From assembly GCA_964454975.1 (NCBI GenBank), contig CAYVVD010000019.1, positions 6,937 to 70,936 on the forward strand: a DNA stretch of 64,000 nt. The letters are read 5' to 3'. This document shows, piece after piece, positions 27,711 to 35,993 of this stretch. How positions within the stretch are numbered: the first letter of the stretch is position 1; the number at the start of each line of letters is the position of its first letter. Under the pieces are notes generated by a model, which was not told the DNA's origin, made no database searches, and was given only the letters and a program-made list of their open reading frames with translations. Source of the DNA: CAYVVD01 sp964454975. GTDB taxonomy: Bacteria; Bacteroidota; Ignavibacteria; Kapaibacteriales; UBA2268. The translations under genes were made by a program, and so were the position numbers.

Positions 27711-29105
27711 TTATAAGCTGAAATAATTTTCCTGTTTAATAATAAAATTCTTTGGAAGATATTCTCCGCTGTGTTTATCAACATCATACTCGCATTTGTA
27801 TTCATTCTTCTCAATTTTTTTAAGTGCTCCAACAAGGTAATCTATTTCTTCCTTGCTGTTGTAGATACCGATACTTGCTCTAACAGCTCCGGGCTGCATT
27901 GATTTATCATTTACTAAAGCACTGATTATGAACGCCTTATATTCATCTTCCGGGACTTTTAGCAATTCCTTAACATAGGGATGCGCACAAAAACATCCGT
28001 TCCTTAGTCCGATTCCATACTCATAGCAAAGAATTGAAGCCAGCTTTGCATCGTGAATACCTTTCAGATTGAAAGTAAGTACTCCAAGTCTGTTGGGTAA
28101 ATTGTCAAAGTCGGGCGGAGCCAAAAATTCCAGAGTTCCTATTTCAGACATCTTGTTCCAAGCATATTCAGTCAAGTCCATTTCATGGTTGGCAATGCTT
28201 TTCATTCCAACCTGTGTTAAGACTTTGATAGCAGCTGCCATAGCAATTGCACCGGGAACATTCGGGGAACCCGGCTCTTCTATGTCCGGGGCTTCTTTCC
28301 AGTAAACTTTGTCCTTTGTAACAACTTTTACAGTGCCACCGCCGACATGATCCGGCCTGCCGTTCGAGAAAAACTCACGTTTTCCGATTAATACTCCCGA
28401 GCCGTAAGGCGCATACATTTTATGCGCTGACATTACAAGGAAATCAATATAACTATCGGAATTACCATTCCCGGACATATCAATTGTCCTGTGCGGAGCA
28501 AGCTGAGCCGCATCAACACAAATCATAGCGCCTGAATCATGCGCCCATTTCGCTAATCTGTGGTAATCATTTATGTAACCGGTAACATTAGAAGCGCCTG
28601 TAACTGATACAAGTTTTAATTTCCCTGCGTACTTATTAATTTTCTCCCTTGCATCATCCATATCAAGCGTTCCGTCAGGGTTTAGCTCGATATGGCTGCA
28701 AGGCATATTGTGACGCCACGGCAGGTCGTTAGAATGATGTTCCATGCGAGTTGTTAGCACTACTCCATCAGTACAATCCAACCGGCGCGCAAGTTTATTC
28801 AATGCCTCGGTAGTGTTCTTGACAAAAATGCAAATGTCTTTTTCTTTGTCAGCATTCACAAAATCAAGTATTATTTCTCCTGATTCTTCATAAGCCCTTG
28901 TGGCTACGAGTGATTTTATCCCGGCTCCGCGATGAACACCCGAATACCAATCAATAAACTCGTTTACTTTGTCACGGACATATGTGAAAGAAGGTGTGCT
29001 TGCAGCATTGTCGAAGTAAACATATTGCCTCCGGCTGCCGTCGTACAGCTCAACTTCTTTATCTATACCGGCTATGTGCTGCCGGATGTTATCTATGCTT
29101 ATCAT
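27711..29105 (-). CDS. Class V aminotransferase, SufS/cysteine-desulfurase-like
   Basis: A 464-residue PLP enzyme of fold type I. Seen motifs: YFDNAASTP at the N-terminus, MEHHSNDLPWR, CVDAAQLAPH, the PLP-lysine site VMSAHKMYAPYGSGVLIG, and a Cys-containing loop LRNGCFCAHPYV toward the C-terminus, at the place where SufS-type enzymes hold their catalytic Cys. Cysteine desulfuration is likely, but related enzymes have other substrates. The ATG at 29105 (MISIDNIRQHI) is preferred over an upstream ATG adding ten residues. No suf or isc scaffold genes are nearby. Confidence 0.82.
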   Translation of the reverse strand: MISIDNIRQHIAGIDKEVELYDGSRRQYVYFDNAASTPSFTYVRDKVNEFIDWYSGVHRGAGIKSLVATRAYEESGEIILDFVNADKEKDICIFVKNTTEALNKLARRLDCTDGVVLTTRMEHHSNDLPWRHNMPCSHIELNPDGTLDMDDAREKINKYAGKLKLVSVTGASNVTGYINDYHRLAKWAHDSGAMICVDAAQLAPHRTIDMSGNGNSDSYIDFLVMSAHKMYAPYGSGVLIGKREFFSNGRPDHVGGGTVKVVTKDKVYWKEAPDIEEPGSPNVPGAIAMAAAIKVLTQVGMKSIANHEMDLTEYAWNKMSEIGTLEFLAPPDFDNLPNRLGVLTFNLKGIHDAKLASILCYEYGIGLRNGCFCAHPYVKELLKVPEDEYKAFIISALVNDKSMQPGAVRASIGIYNSKEEIDYLVGALKKIEKNEYKCEYDVDKHSGEYLPKNFIIKQENYFSL

Positions 29106-29171
29106 AATTATCAGCTGATTGTTAGCCCTGAACAAGCGAATAATATAAGAAAAATTGAATCAAGTATTAAT

Positions 29172-29197
29172 AAAAAAAGCGGGTTAGAACCCGCTTT
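29172..29197 (-). terminator. Rho-independent terminator after gcvH
   Basis: On the minus strand AAAGCGGGTT pairs with AACCCGCTTT around a 2-nt centre, followed by seven T. It lies 25 bp past the gcvH stop and ends that transcript before the aminotransferase gene. Confidence 0.85.
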
Positions 29198-29221
29198 AAT
29201 TAACAATAATTCTATTTCTGC

Positions 29222-29602
29222 TTATTGGCCGATAAGCTCTTTGTATGCATTTACATCCATAAGTGAATCAACTTCTTCAGGATTGCTTAATTCAATTTTG
29301 AGAATCCAGCCATTATTGTATGGGTCACTGTTAACAACTTCGGGGGAGTCGTTAAGCCCCGAATTAAACTCAATTATTTTACCGGAAACAGGAGCATAAA
29401 TATCAGCAACTGTCTTGACTGCTTCGATTGTACCTATTGAATCACCTGCATTGAATTCTGCTTCTTCATCAGGAATATCAATATAAACAATATCGCCAAG
29501 TTCGCTTTGCGCATGGTCAGTTACACCAATTGTTCCGGTATTTCCTTCTACTTTAATCCACTCGTGGTCTTTTGTGTACCTCAGATTGTCCGGGAATGTC
29601 AT
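29222..29602 (-). CDS. gcvH: Glycine cleavage system H protein
   Basis: A 126-residue lipoyl-carrier protein that shuttles the aminomethyl group between the P, T and L proteins. It starts MTFPDNLRYTKDHEWIKVEG and carries the lipoylation site in GTIEAVKTVADIYAPVSG (Lys near residue 63), then GLNDSPEVVNSDPYNNGWI. Length and motifs are normal. No gcvP or gcvT genes lie near; lpdA (the L protein) is at 60.4 kb. It has its own promoter and terminator, so it is a single-gene transcript. Confidence 0.95.
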   Translation of the reverse strand: MTFPDNLRYTKDHEWIKVEGNTGTIGVTDHAQSELGDIVYIDIPDEEAEFNAGDSIGTIEAVKTVADIYAPVSGKIIEFNSGLNDSPEVVNSDPYNNGWILKIELSNPEEVDSLMDVNAYKELIGQ

Positions 29603-29639
29603 ATCAGTCTCCGAAAATAATTTACTAATTATCAGGATT

Positions 29640-29647
29640 CAAAGATA
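29640..29647 (-). promoter_or_regulatory. Bacteroidota-type -7 element for gcvH
   Basis: On the minus strand TATCTTTG (TAnnTTTG) lies 37 bp upstream of the gcvH ATG. No convincing -33 box is seen. Confidence 0.4.
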
Positions 29648-29744
29648 AATCAAATACTAAAAATTAACAATTAACATTCTATCATTTGTTAAATGATAAT
29701 TAGAATTAAGAGTTTGGTAATATATCTCCTTTTCAATTCTTAAT

Positions 29745-30323
29745 TCAAAGCGCCAGTTCCTTTTCAATCCTCGGAGCTATTGACATTGGCTCTTTCTGTG
29801 GTGCGTATCTTTCCACAACCTGACCTTTTTTGTTAATCAGGAATTTTGTGAAATTCCATTTAATGTCGTCGGTGATAAATCCTTCAGCATTTTCCTTAAG
29901 GAACTTATAAACAGGATGTGTGTGTTCGCCATTTACCTCAACTTTGGCATACATTGGGAAGCTAACATTAAAGTTGGTATTGCAAAAATCGAGTATTTCT
30001 TCTTCTGTGCCGGGTTCCTGGCCTCCGAACTGGTTGCATGGGAATCCAAGGATTTCGAATCCCTGTCCATTGTACTTTTCATAAAGTTCCTGCAATCCGG
30101 CATATTGCTTTGTGAAACCGCATTTACTTGCGACATTTACAATCAATAGAACCTTGCCTTCATAATCGCCAAGTGAATGTTCCGTACTATCAATTTTCAA
30201 CGCTGAATAATCATAAAGTGTCTTGTTCATATCCTTTTCCTTACTATCAGAAGCAATCGAAAAAAAAGTAATGCCTGCAAACGCAAACAAAGTGATAAGT
30301 GAAATAATGATTGATTTTTTCAT
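29745..30323 (-). CDS. Exported glutathione peroxidase-family protein
   Basis: A 192-residue thioredoxin-fold peroxidase with an N-terminal hydrophobic segment (IIISLITLFAFAGITFFSIA), suggesting export or anchoring. The catalytic triad is visible: Cys in NVASKCGFTKQYAGLQ (an ordinary Cys codon, not selenocysteine), Gln in LGFPCNQFGGQEPG, and Trp in KWNFTKFLI. The second Cys (FPCNQF) suggests a thioredoxin-type rather than glutathione-type reductant, as in most bacterial members. It should reduce peroxides in the periplasm. Confidence 0.92.
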   Translation of the reverse strand: MKKSIIISLITLFAFAGITFFSIASDSKEKDMNKTLYDYSALKIDSTEHSLGDYEGKVLLIVNVASKCGFTKQYAGLQELYEKYNGQGFEILGFPCNQFGGQEPGTEEEILDFCNTNFNVSFPMYAKVEVNGEHTHPVYKFLKENAEGFITDDIKWNFTKFLINKKGQVVERYAPQKEPMSIAPRIEKELAL

Positions 30324-30397
30324 CTTTCATCCTTTAATAAATGATACAGGTGTTTAGATAAAAATAGGCACTAAATATTGTATCCAATGGTATTTCA

Positions 30398-30619
30398 TTA
30401 AGGACAGAATAATACCTCTAAATTATTATTAATAAATTCGTATCCCAAATGACGGAACAACTGCACGCCTCTTTTTTGTTGCTCTTTTGTATAATAGAAT
30501 GTTTCAAATTCAAAACTTCCGTTGTAAACTATGTTTAAATTGGTATTGCCGAAAGTTCCGGAAGTTTTCAATATATAAGTCGTTTTTTGTGCGCTCCGGT
30601 CTTTGTATTCGTAGTTCAT
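30398..30619 (-). CDS. Hypothetical protein or 5'-truncated remnant
   Basis: The first ATG gives 73 residues (MNYEYKDRSAQKTTYILKTS to NNLEVLFCP). The same frame, however, stays open upstream to a TAA at 30767-30769, adding about 49 codons without ATG (reading AVESFSPFYAESVNVGG, then NPDYKNFSHTKYFWSIT). The extra part looks like a continuation of the same beta-rich, aromatic-rich protein. The frame is therefore either a remnant that lost its start and signal peptide, or a gene beginning at a non-ATG codon. It is downstream of fliO on the same strand. No function is assigned. Confidence 0.4.
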   Translation of the reverse strand: MNYEYKDRSAQKTTYILKTSGTFGNTNLNIVYNGSFEFETFYYTKEQQKRGVQLFRHLGYEFINNNLEVLFCP

Positions 30620-30798
30620 CGTGATACTCCAGAAGTATTTGGTGTGGCTGAAGTTTTTGTAATCCGGATTTATACTAACAATACCACCGACATTGACTGA
30701 TTCAGCATAAAAAGGAGAGAATGATTCAACGGCATATGCCTGTCGAAAAGTAATTCTAAAGACAATTTAGAAAAAAAATAATTGCTGCAATAGGTTAA

Positions 30799-31179
30799 CT
30801 ACACGGCCTTGCGGTTGAATGCAGATTTGATGAAAGAGCTAAATGACAAGGATTCTTCATTGAAATCTCCCTTGCGTATTTTCAGAGCTTCCTTAACTTT
30901 AGAAGCTTCTTTATCATCGTTAAGTGCTTTAGTAAGGTCAGCAATTGGAGTGATACCCTTTTCCGAAACCCCTACAAGGAGTTTTTTACTGCCGGCTTTT
31001 ATTACAAACAGGTGATGTTTAGGCATAAGTGAGATCTTTGAAATGACATTAATTTCTACCTGGTTGGAGGAGGATTTTATATTATTTGCATACTTGCGTA
31101 CAAGGTACAACAGCACGCCGATAATCAGAACCGACACAACAAGCGTGACGAAAGCTTCTGTCATTGACGATTCGCCCAT
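30799..31179 (-). CDS. fliO: Flagellar biosynthesis protein FliO
   Basis: A 126-residue protein with one membrane segment near the N-terminus (FVTLVVSVLIIGVLLYLV), then the short FliO domain (VEINVISKISLMPKHHLFVIKAGSKKLLVGVSEKGI). FliO helps assemble the FliP ring of the flagellar export gate. The ATG at 31179 is chosen: it has AGGAG at proper spacing and begins 1 nt after the fliN stop (TAATATG). A longer reading from 31221 starts inside fliN. In many genomes fliP-fliQ-fliR follow fliO; here they do not. Confidence 0.85.
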   Translation of the reverse strand: MGESSMTEAFVTLVVSVLIIGVLLYLVRKYANNIKSSSNQVEINVISKISLMPKHHLFVIKAGSKKLLVGVSEKGITPIADLTKALNDDKEASKVKEALKIRKGDFNEESLSFSSFIKSAFNRKAV

Positions 31180-31180
31180 A

Positions 31181-31627
31181 TTATCTCCTGAGCCCCTTTG
31201 CACGTTCAGCAGGGTCAACAAGCGTTGTGATGCGGATACCGAAGTGTTTATCGATAACTACCACTTCACCCTCCGCAACTTTTTTTCCGTTAATAAGCAC
31301 ATCCACTGGTTCGCTAACAAGCTTATCAAATTCAATTACGGAACCTCGCCCGAGGCGTAGAATGTCCCTTATGAGCATGTTTGTCCTGCCGAGTTCAATA
31401 GAAACAGGGAGCTGAAGGTCATAAAGCAATTCGAGCTTTGGATCAAGTGGAGAATAGATCGTTCCCTCGCCTTCTTCCTCGTTGCCCATGTCTTCTAATT
31501 CAGGGAACTCAGGCTCATCGAGGGACGCACCTTCTTCTTCTTTGGATTCTTCACCCTCTTCAGGTTCTTCACCTTCAAGGTCGCCACCCTGTACCAGAGC
31601 GTCTATTTCTTCCTGGCTCATAGCCAT
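31181..31627 (-). CDS. fliN: Flagellar motor switch protein FliN
   Basis: A 148-residue C-ring component. The C-terminal SpoA domain (about residues 70-145) reads LYDLQLPVSIELGRTNMLIRDILRLGRGSVIEFD to GEVVVIDKHFGIRIT. The N-terminus is MAMSQEEIDALVQGG followed by an unusually acidic linker of about 40 residues rich in Glu. The ATG at 31627 is chosen because AGGAGG precedes it by 10 bp; it lies just after the fliM stop. Part of fliL-fliM-fliN-fliO. Confidence 0.93.
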   Translation of the reverse strand: MAMSQEEIDALVQGGDLEGEEPEEGEESKEEEGASLDEPEFPELEDMGNEEEGEGTIYSPLDPKLELLYDLQLPVSIELGRTNMLIRDILRLGRGSVIEFDKLVSEPVDVLINGKKVAEGEVVVIDKHFGIRITTLVDPAERAKGLRR

Positions 31628-31628
31628 A

Positions 31629-32663
31629 TCAAAGTTCCTCCTCTTTGAAAGAGATATCCTGGTCAACTAAGTCATCTTCACTAAGTTTCCGGGTAACGCG
31701 GACTGCTTTCTTGCCTTCAACAATACCCGGCCTCCCTGCAAACTTCCTGCTGCCGGAGATAATTAATTCAATTTCTTCATTTACCCGCTTGTTGAGTTTT
31801 ATAACATCCCCTTCTTTCAGGTTCATAATATCGCTTACAACAAGTGTTGTTTTGCCAAGCTCAGCGCGTACCGGAAGGTATGTCCTGGCAATCTGCTGAT
31901 TGAGCAGCATCATATTTTCCTGTTGTCTCTTGGAGTTGGGATGAAGGCTCGCTGTCGTTATCTGCTGCCTGTTCAGCCTTGCAAGCACTTCCTCAAGGGC
32001 AAATGTTGGAAAACACAGGTTCATCAGGTAAGTCTGCACACCAATGTTAACATCGAACGAAACAACAACCACGATTTCCGAAGAAGGGGCGATTTGAACA
32101 AAATCCGCTTCCATTTCGAGTCTTGAATAGCGAAAGTCAAGTTCGGCAATTGAGCGCCATGCGTTCTTCAAATCGGAAAGCGCATGCTCGATAATATTTC
32201 TAATAACAGCCTGCTCAATTGGCGTAATAGATCTAGTTTTTGGTTGGGATTCCTGTATGCCGCCAAGCAGACGCTCAAGCACCGAAAGTGCCAGTTGCGG
32301 GCTGATTTCAAAAATACCGCTGCCGTCTGTTCCTTCGATGTCAAATACATAGAGACAACTTGGATTTGATACAGACAGAATGAACTCTGAATAAAAGAGT
32401 TGGTCAACCGATGTTACAGAAATTGAAACAATGGTCTGCAACTTGGAAACGAGGTAATAGCCAAAAACTTCGGCAAAACTCTCGTGGACTGTCTGCAGAG
32501 TGCGGACCTGGTTCTTTGAAATCCTGTTGGGGCGACGGAAATCATAGTTGGTAATATCACCTTTGGCAAGCTTTCCACTGAGGATATCATCAACATCAAC
32601 CCTGCCGCTGGTCATTTCTGACAGAAGGTTGTCAATTTCGCTTTGTGATAATACATCTGCCAT
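31629..32663 (-). CDS. fliM: Flagellar motor switch protein FliM
   Basis: A 344-residue C-ring protein that binds phosphorylated CheY and sets rotation direction. The N-terminus holds the CheY-binding motif (LSQSEIDNLLSEM), the middle domain contains DFRRPNRISKNQVRTLQTVHESFA, and the C-terminal SpoA-like domain has ARTYLPVRAELGKTTLVVSDIMNLKEGDVI. It ends one base before the fliN start and follows fliL by 2 bp, so the genes are tightly coupled. Confidence 0.95.
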   Translation of the reverse strand: MADVLSQSEIDNLLSEMTSGRVDVDDILSGKLAKGDITNYDFRRPNRISKNQVRTLQTVHESFAEVFGYYLVSKLQTIVSISVTSVDQLFYSEFILSVSNPSCLYVFDIEGTDGSGIFEISPQLALSVLERLLGGIQESQPKTRSITPIEQAVIRNIIEHALSDLKNAWRSIAELDFRYSRLEMEADFVQIAPSSEIVVVVSFDVNIGVQTYLMNLCFPTFALEEVLARLNRQQITTASLHPNSKRQQENMMLLNQQIARTYLPVRAELGKTTLVVSDIMNLKEGDVIKLNKRVNEEIELIISGSRKFAGRPGIVEGKKAVRVTRKLSEDDLVDQDISFKEEEL

Positions 32664-32665
32664 AA

Positions 32666-33241
32666 TTATTGAATCAGGAATTCCTTAACAATTACTTCTC
32701 TCAGGAATATCTTCTGGTCTTTAAATACCGGCCTGAGTTCTTTGAGAAAGTGTTCTGCAAGAAGAACCCGCTCATTGTGAAGCTCCGGAACTGTTTTAGA
32801 GCCGAGAGTCTGAGTCACAACCCCTCGTATCCTTGCCATGATTTTTTGCATCAAAGGCCCATCTTCTTTGAGCTTTTCCATTGGGTAATCTTCTGTAACC
32901 CTGTATTCGAGCCCAAGATCGACAATAGCAAGATACTCGGCAGCATCTTTGGGATTGGTCATAATTCTGCCGGTTTCAAAGTACTTTACTGATTCTTCAT
33001 CAAGGAAGAAATCAGATTCTTCGTCCTCGCTGAAATCAAAATCATCCTTCTTCTGCTCTTGTTTTGCTTTATCCATATTTTCATCTTCGGGGGAAGATGG
33101 AAATAGGAACTTAATCACAAGAACAACAATGATAATATTTACGATAATAACACCTGCGCCTATGCCAATCATCATGGGCATTGGCATTCCGCCGGATTTT
33201 TTTGCCGGTTTTTCCGGTGCTTGTTTTTGCTCATCTGCCAT
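32666..33241 (-). CDS. fliL: Flagellar basal body-associated protein FliL
   Basis: A 191-residue single-pass protein: a short cytoplasmic Lys/Pro-rich tail, a membrane segment (MMIGIGAGVIIVNIIIVVLVIKFLF, about residues 22-47), an acidic linker (about 50-85) and the periplasmic FliL domain (PKDAAEYLAIVDLGLEY to LREVIVKEFLIQ). FliL supports stator function near the motor. The ATG at 33241 (MADEQKQAPEK) is chosen over 33268. First gene of the cluster. Confidence 0.9.
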   Translation of the reverse strand: MADEQKQAPEKPAKKSGGMPMPMMIGIGAGVIIVNIIIVVLVIKFLFPSSPEDENMDKAKQEQKKDDFDFSEDEESDFFLDEESVKYFETGRIMTNPKDAAEYLAIVDLGLEYRVTEDYPMEKLKEDGPLMQKIMARIRGVVTQTLGSKTVPELHNERVLLAEHFLKELRPVFKDQKIFLREVIVKEFLIQ

Positions 33242-33608
33242 AGCAAGGTCCTGAAATCCAATTAACAAACAGATCTATTTACAGATTTTATCGGTTAAAA
33301 TCAATTATTATTGAATTTAACAGCCCTTATTTGAGGTTTTTGCCCCAAACCCGTTTATGGAATCGAAAAGTAACACTAAAAAATAATGCCAAAATTTTTA
33401 ATTGTTCGATTTTTAATTTTTAAATGATGGGCAGAGATTATATTGAATGAACAGGTCCTGTAAGCCATTGATATTTATACTCTTGCATTAATCAGGATAT
33501 AAAATGGCAGGATCCATTGATTAAATATATAACAACGAATGAAAAAAAGCCGCAACTGAAATTGATTAATTTGCTCAAGGCGGCTAATATTATTCAAAAT
33601 TTCTGGAT
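33242..33608. other. Intergenic region upstream of fliL and downstream of ugd
   Basis: No gene is evident in these 367 bp, which are AT-rich. Near fliL, minus-strand ACCGATAA (33288-33295) resembles a flagellar sigma-28 -10 box (GCCGATAA), but the nearest TAAA -35 box is 20 nt away rather than 15, so this is only suggestive. The ugd terminator occupies 33542-33586. The rest shows nothing I can name. Confidence 0.4.
33542..33586 (-). terminator. Rho-independent terminator after ugd
   Basis: On the minus strand AGCCGC and GCGGCT form the base of a long hairpin, with an inner AAATT/AATTT pairing, followed by seven T. It lies about 22 bp past the ugd stop. Confidence 0.75.
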
Positions 33609-34955
33609 TTAGTCCTGAAGGGAATTGATAAATTTACGCCCTATACCGTAATGCTCAAATCCAAACTCAAGCATATCTTTAGGGTCGTATAAATTCCTCC
33701 CGTCAAAAATCAAGGGGGATTTCATTGCCTGTGATAAGCGCATGAAGTCCGGCTTACGGAAAACATTCCATTCAGTAGCCAGAATCAATGCATCAGCGCC
33801 TTCAGCGGCCTTGTACATTTCCTTGGCATACTCTATTTTATCGTTGTACCGCAATCTTGTATTTTCAATTGCTTCCTGGTCAAACGCGATTATTGATGCT
33901 TTTTTCTCAAGTAGAAAATCAATTAATTTAAAGGCTGGAGCTTCGCGGGTGTCATCGGTGTTTGGTTTAAAAGACAGCCCCCAGATAGCAAATCGTTTCC
34001 CCTCAAGTTTGCCATCGAATCGCTTTGAAATCCTATCGCAAAAACGATTAATTTGCTGGTCGTTTACATCTTTTGCAGCCTTAATTATTTTCAGAGGTGT
34101 ATCGAAATTTTCAGCAGAATGAATTAATGCACGTACATCCTTTGGGAAGCAAGAACCACCGTACCCGATACCTGCAAATAAAAACCGCTTGCCTATCCTG
34201 GAGTCAGAGCCAATGCCAAGCCTGATTTTCTCTATATCAGCTCCAACTTTCTCGCAATAAGCAGACAGGTCGTTCATAAATGAAATTTTTGTGGCGAGAA
34301 ATGAATTTGCTGCATATTTTGTCACTTCAGCGCTTTTTTCATCCATTATATAAATCGGGTTGCCGCTCCTCAGGAAAGGTTCGTAGAGGTCCTTCATTGT
34401 TTCACCGACATACTTGCTGGAGGTGCCGATTACCACCCGTTCCGGTTTCATTGCGTCTTCAACTGCAAAACCTTCTCTCAGGAACTCAGGGTTGCTGCAT
34501 ACATCAATATAATTTTCGGGAAGTACTTCATCAATTATGGCTCTGACCTTCTCTGCAGTTCCAACAGGAACTGTGCTTTTATTTACCATTATTATCCTGC
34601 CGGTGATATTTTTCTCATGGACAATTACAGCAATGTCCTCTGCGACTTTTAAAACATGTTGCAGATCGGCAGAACCATCCTCATTCGGAGGAGTAGGAAG
34701 ACAAAGAAATATGATAGAACATTTCTCTACTGCGTCTTCAAGCCTTATTGAGAAGTGGAGCCTGCCCTCTTTGATGTTTCTTTTTAAGAGGTGGTCGAGC
34801 CCGGGTTCGAATATTGGGCAGTCGCCCCGGTTAAGCATTTCAATTTTGTTCTCGTCAATGTCAATACAGTAAACATTGTTTCCTGTTGCTGCAAAACTTG
34901 TCCCTGATACTAACCCTACGTATCCTGTTCCTACTACACCGATGTTATACGACAT
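33609..34955 (-). CDS. ugd: UDP-glucose 6-dehydrogenase
   Basis: Oxidises UDP-glucose to UDP-glucuronate, a precursor of surface polysaccharides. The 448-residue protein has the N-terminal NAD-binding motif GVVGTGYVGLVSG, KSTVPVGTAEK, SNPEFLREGFAVED, the catalytic Cys in GYGGSCFPKDVRAL near residue 262, and the C-terminal UDP-binding region (WGLSFKPNTDDTREAPA). Length is normal. It has its own promoter and terminator and is separate from the TonB operon upstream. Confidence 0.95.
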   Translation of the reverse strand: MSYNIGVVGTGYVGLVSGTSFAATGNNVYCIDIDENKIEMLNRGDCPIFEPGLDHLLKRNIKEGRLHFSIRLEDAVEKCSIIFLCLPTPPNEDGSADLQHVLKVAEDIAVIVHEKNITGRIIMVNKSTVPVGTAEKVRAIIDEVLPENYIDVCSNPEFLREGFAVEDAMKPERVVIGTSSKYVGETMKDLYEPFLRSGNPIYIMDEKSAEVTKYAANSFLATKISFMNDLSAYCEKVGADIEKIRLGIGSDSRIGKRFLFAGIGYGGSCFPKDVRALIHSAENFDTPLKIIKAAKDVNDQQINRFCDRISKRFDGKLEGKRFAIWGLSFKPNTDDTREAPAFKLIDFLLEKKASIIAFDQEAIENTRLRYNDKIEYAKEMYKAAEGADALILATEWNVFRKPDFMRLSQAMKSPLIFDGRNLYDPKDMLEFGFEHYGIGRKFINSLQD

Positions 34956-34992
34956 GGCCTGCTTTTATCCTGAGTACCGTTTTACAAAGAGA

Positions 34993-35024
34993 CAAAATTA
35001 ACAATGTAGGGGATTACCTACAAA
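34993..35024 (-). promoter_or_regulatory. Bacteroidota-type promoter for ugd
   Basis: On the minus strand TTTG (35021-35024), a 20-bp spacer, then TAATTTTG (34993-35000) match TTTG-N19-TAnnTTTG. The ugd ATG is 37 bp downstream. The upstream box overlaps the end of the 57-residue ORF. Confidence 0.6.
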
Positions 35025-35191
35025 TGAAATACACTGAAGAAGAGAACAATGGCAACTAATATAAGTAAAATAAGAAGTGCAAATTTCAGGAGGTTTTTTA
35101 TTAGTGAGATAATAATTATAATGAGCAGAATTAAAAGAATAATCTTTATATAAAGCGGTAATCCCTCAATAAAAATTATCAACTCTTCCAT
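35018..35191 (-). CDS. Small hydrophobic membrane protein (57 aa)
   Basis: A short reading frame starting one base after the tonB-like stop codon (TAAGATG). It encodes 57 residues beginning MEELIIFIEGLPLYIKI, with two hydrophobic stretches (about 10-27 and 37-55) separated by a Lys-containing turn (LIKNLLKF), consistent with a two-pass membrane hairpin. The tight spacing suggests translational coupling to the TonB-like gene. No family is recognised. Confidence 0.5.
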   Translation of the reverse strand: MEELIIFIEGLPLYIKIILLILLIIIIISLIKNLLKFALLILLILVAIVLFFSVFHL

Positions 35192-35192
35192 C

Positions 35193-35984
35193 TTACCTGA
35201 GCATGAAAGTCATGGGAATGATACCAACCATAACAACATCGGATTCCAGTTTATTGAAGCGCCATTTTTTTAGTGCATTAATTGCCGCTGCTTCAAGTTC
35301 AGGGTCTGCTTTCTGTAGTGGGATAATTTTCCGTACGGTACCATCAGGCATTACTTCGAAACGAAGCTTTATCTGAGCTGCTGTGTTCACACCACGTGGG
35401 AATTTCGGCAGATGCTTCGAGACAACAATCCTGTTTCCACCGCCTCCCCACTCGATATCGCCAAAGCCATAACCTTCACCTCTGCCAAAGCTATCTGAGC
35501 CAAGGCCCTGCCCAAGTGGGTCGCCAACGGGATCGCCTATGTTCCTCGAGTCTGTGCCTCCCTTTGCAGCAGCTGAGTTGTCCTCGGATGCAAGCTTATC
35601 AACAGGTGTGTAATTTGAAGCAAATTCGTAATCAGACTGTTTCCTGGATTTATCTTTAGCTGCATCAGATTTCAACCTGCTGTCCTCGAGGTTCGAGCTT
35701 GGCTTTTCACCTTTGTGCTTTGCACCTTCTTCAGTTAGATTACCCTTGCTCATACCGGTTCCGTCACCTAAACCAAAATTAAGTATTTCGAGTGGTACAG
35801 TATTAACCTGAAGGCTTCGGGGCGTAGCTACATCAACACTGAAAAACGAACTGATGAAAAGGAACAGGCAAAAAAGAGCAATAGATGTTCCCCAGCCTTT
35901 TGCCGTGTTCTTATCCCACGGCAGGTTCAGGTTGAAGCTGTTAGTTTCTTCATGCCTTGTTGATTTGTAAATCATGTCCCCCAC
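35193..35984 (-). CDS. TonB-like energy-transducer protein
   Basis: A 263-residue protein with one N-terminal membrane segment (about 31-52, GWGTSIALFCLFLFISSFF), a polar linker rich in Ser, Lys, Asp and Gly, and a C-terminal TonB domain (about 185-263) with FEVMPDGTVRKIIPLQKADPELEAAAI, NALKKWRFNKL and a beta-strand end. TonB passes the proton-motive force to outer-membrane receptors. The linker lacks the classical Pro-Lys/Pro-Glu repeats. It lies 9 bp after the SPOR gene in the operon that includes a barrel protein, which may be its partner. No exbB or exbD genes are in the window. Confidence 0.82.
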   Translation of the reverse strand: MGDMIYKSTRHEETNSFNLNLPWDKNTAKGWGTSIALFCLFLFISSFFSVDVATPRSLQVNTVPLEILNFGLGDGTGMSKGNLTEEGAKHKGEKPSSNLEDSRLKSDAAKDKSRKQSDYEFASNYTPVDKLASEDNSAAAKGGTDSRNIGDPVGDPLGQGLGSDSFGRGEGYGFGDIEWGGGGNRIVVSKHLPKFPRGVNTAAQIKLRFEVMPDGTVRKIIPLQKADPELEAAAINALKKWRFNKLESDVVMVGIIPMTFMLR

Positions 35985-35993
35985 ATGAAGTGT

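Noticed and set aside
29745..30323. Possible selenocysteine glutathione peroxidase
   Set aside because: The active-site codon is an ordinary Cys codon and no in-frame TGA is present.
33288..33295. Sigma-28 promoter for fliL
   Set aside because: Only the -10-like ACCGATAA is convincing; the -35 box is at the wrong distance, so it is not called as a separate promoter.
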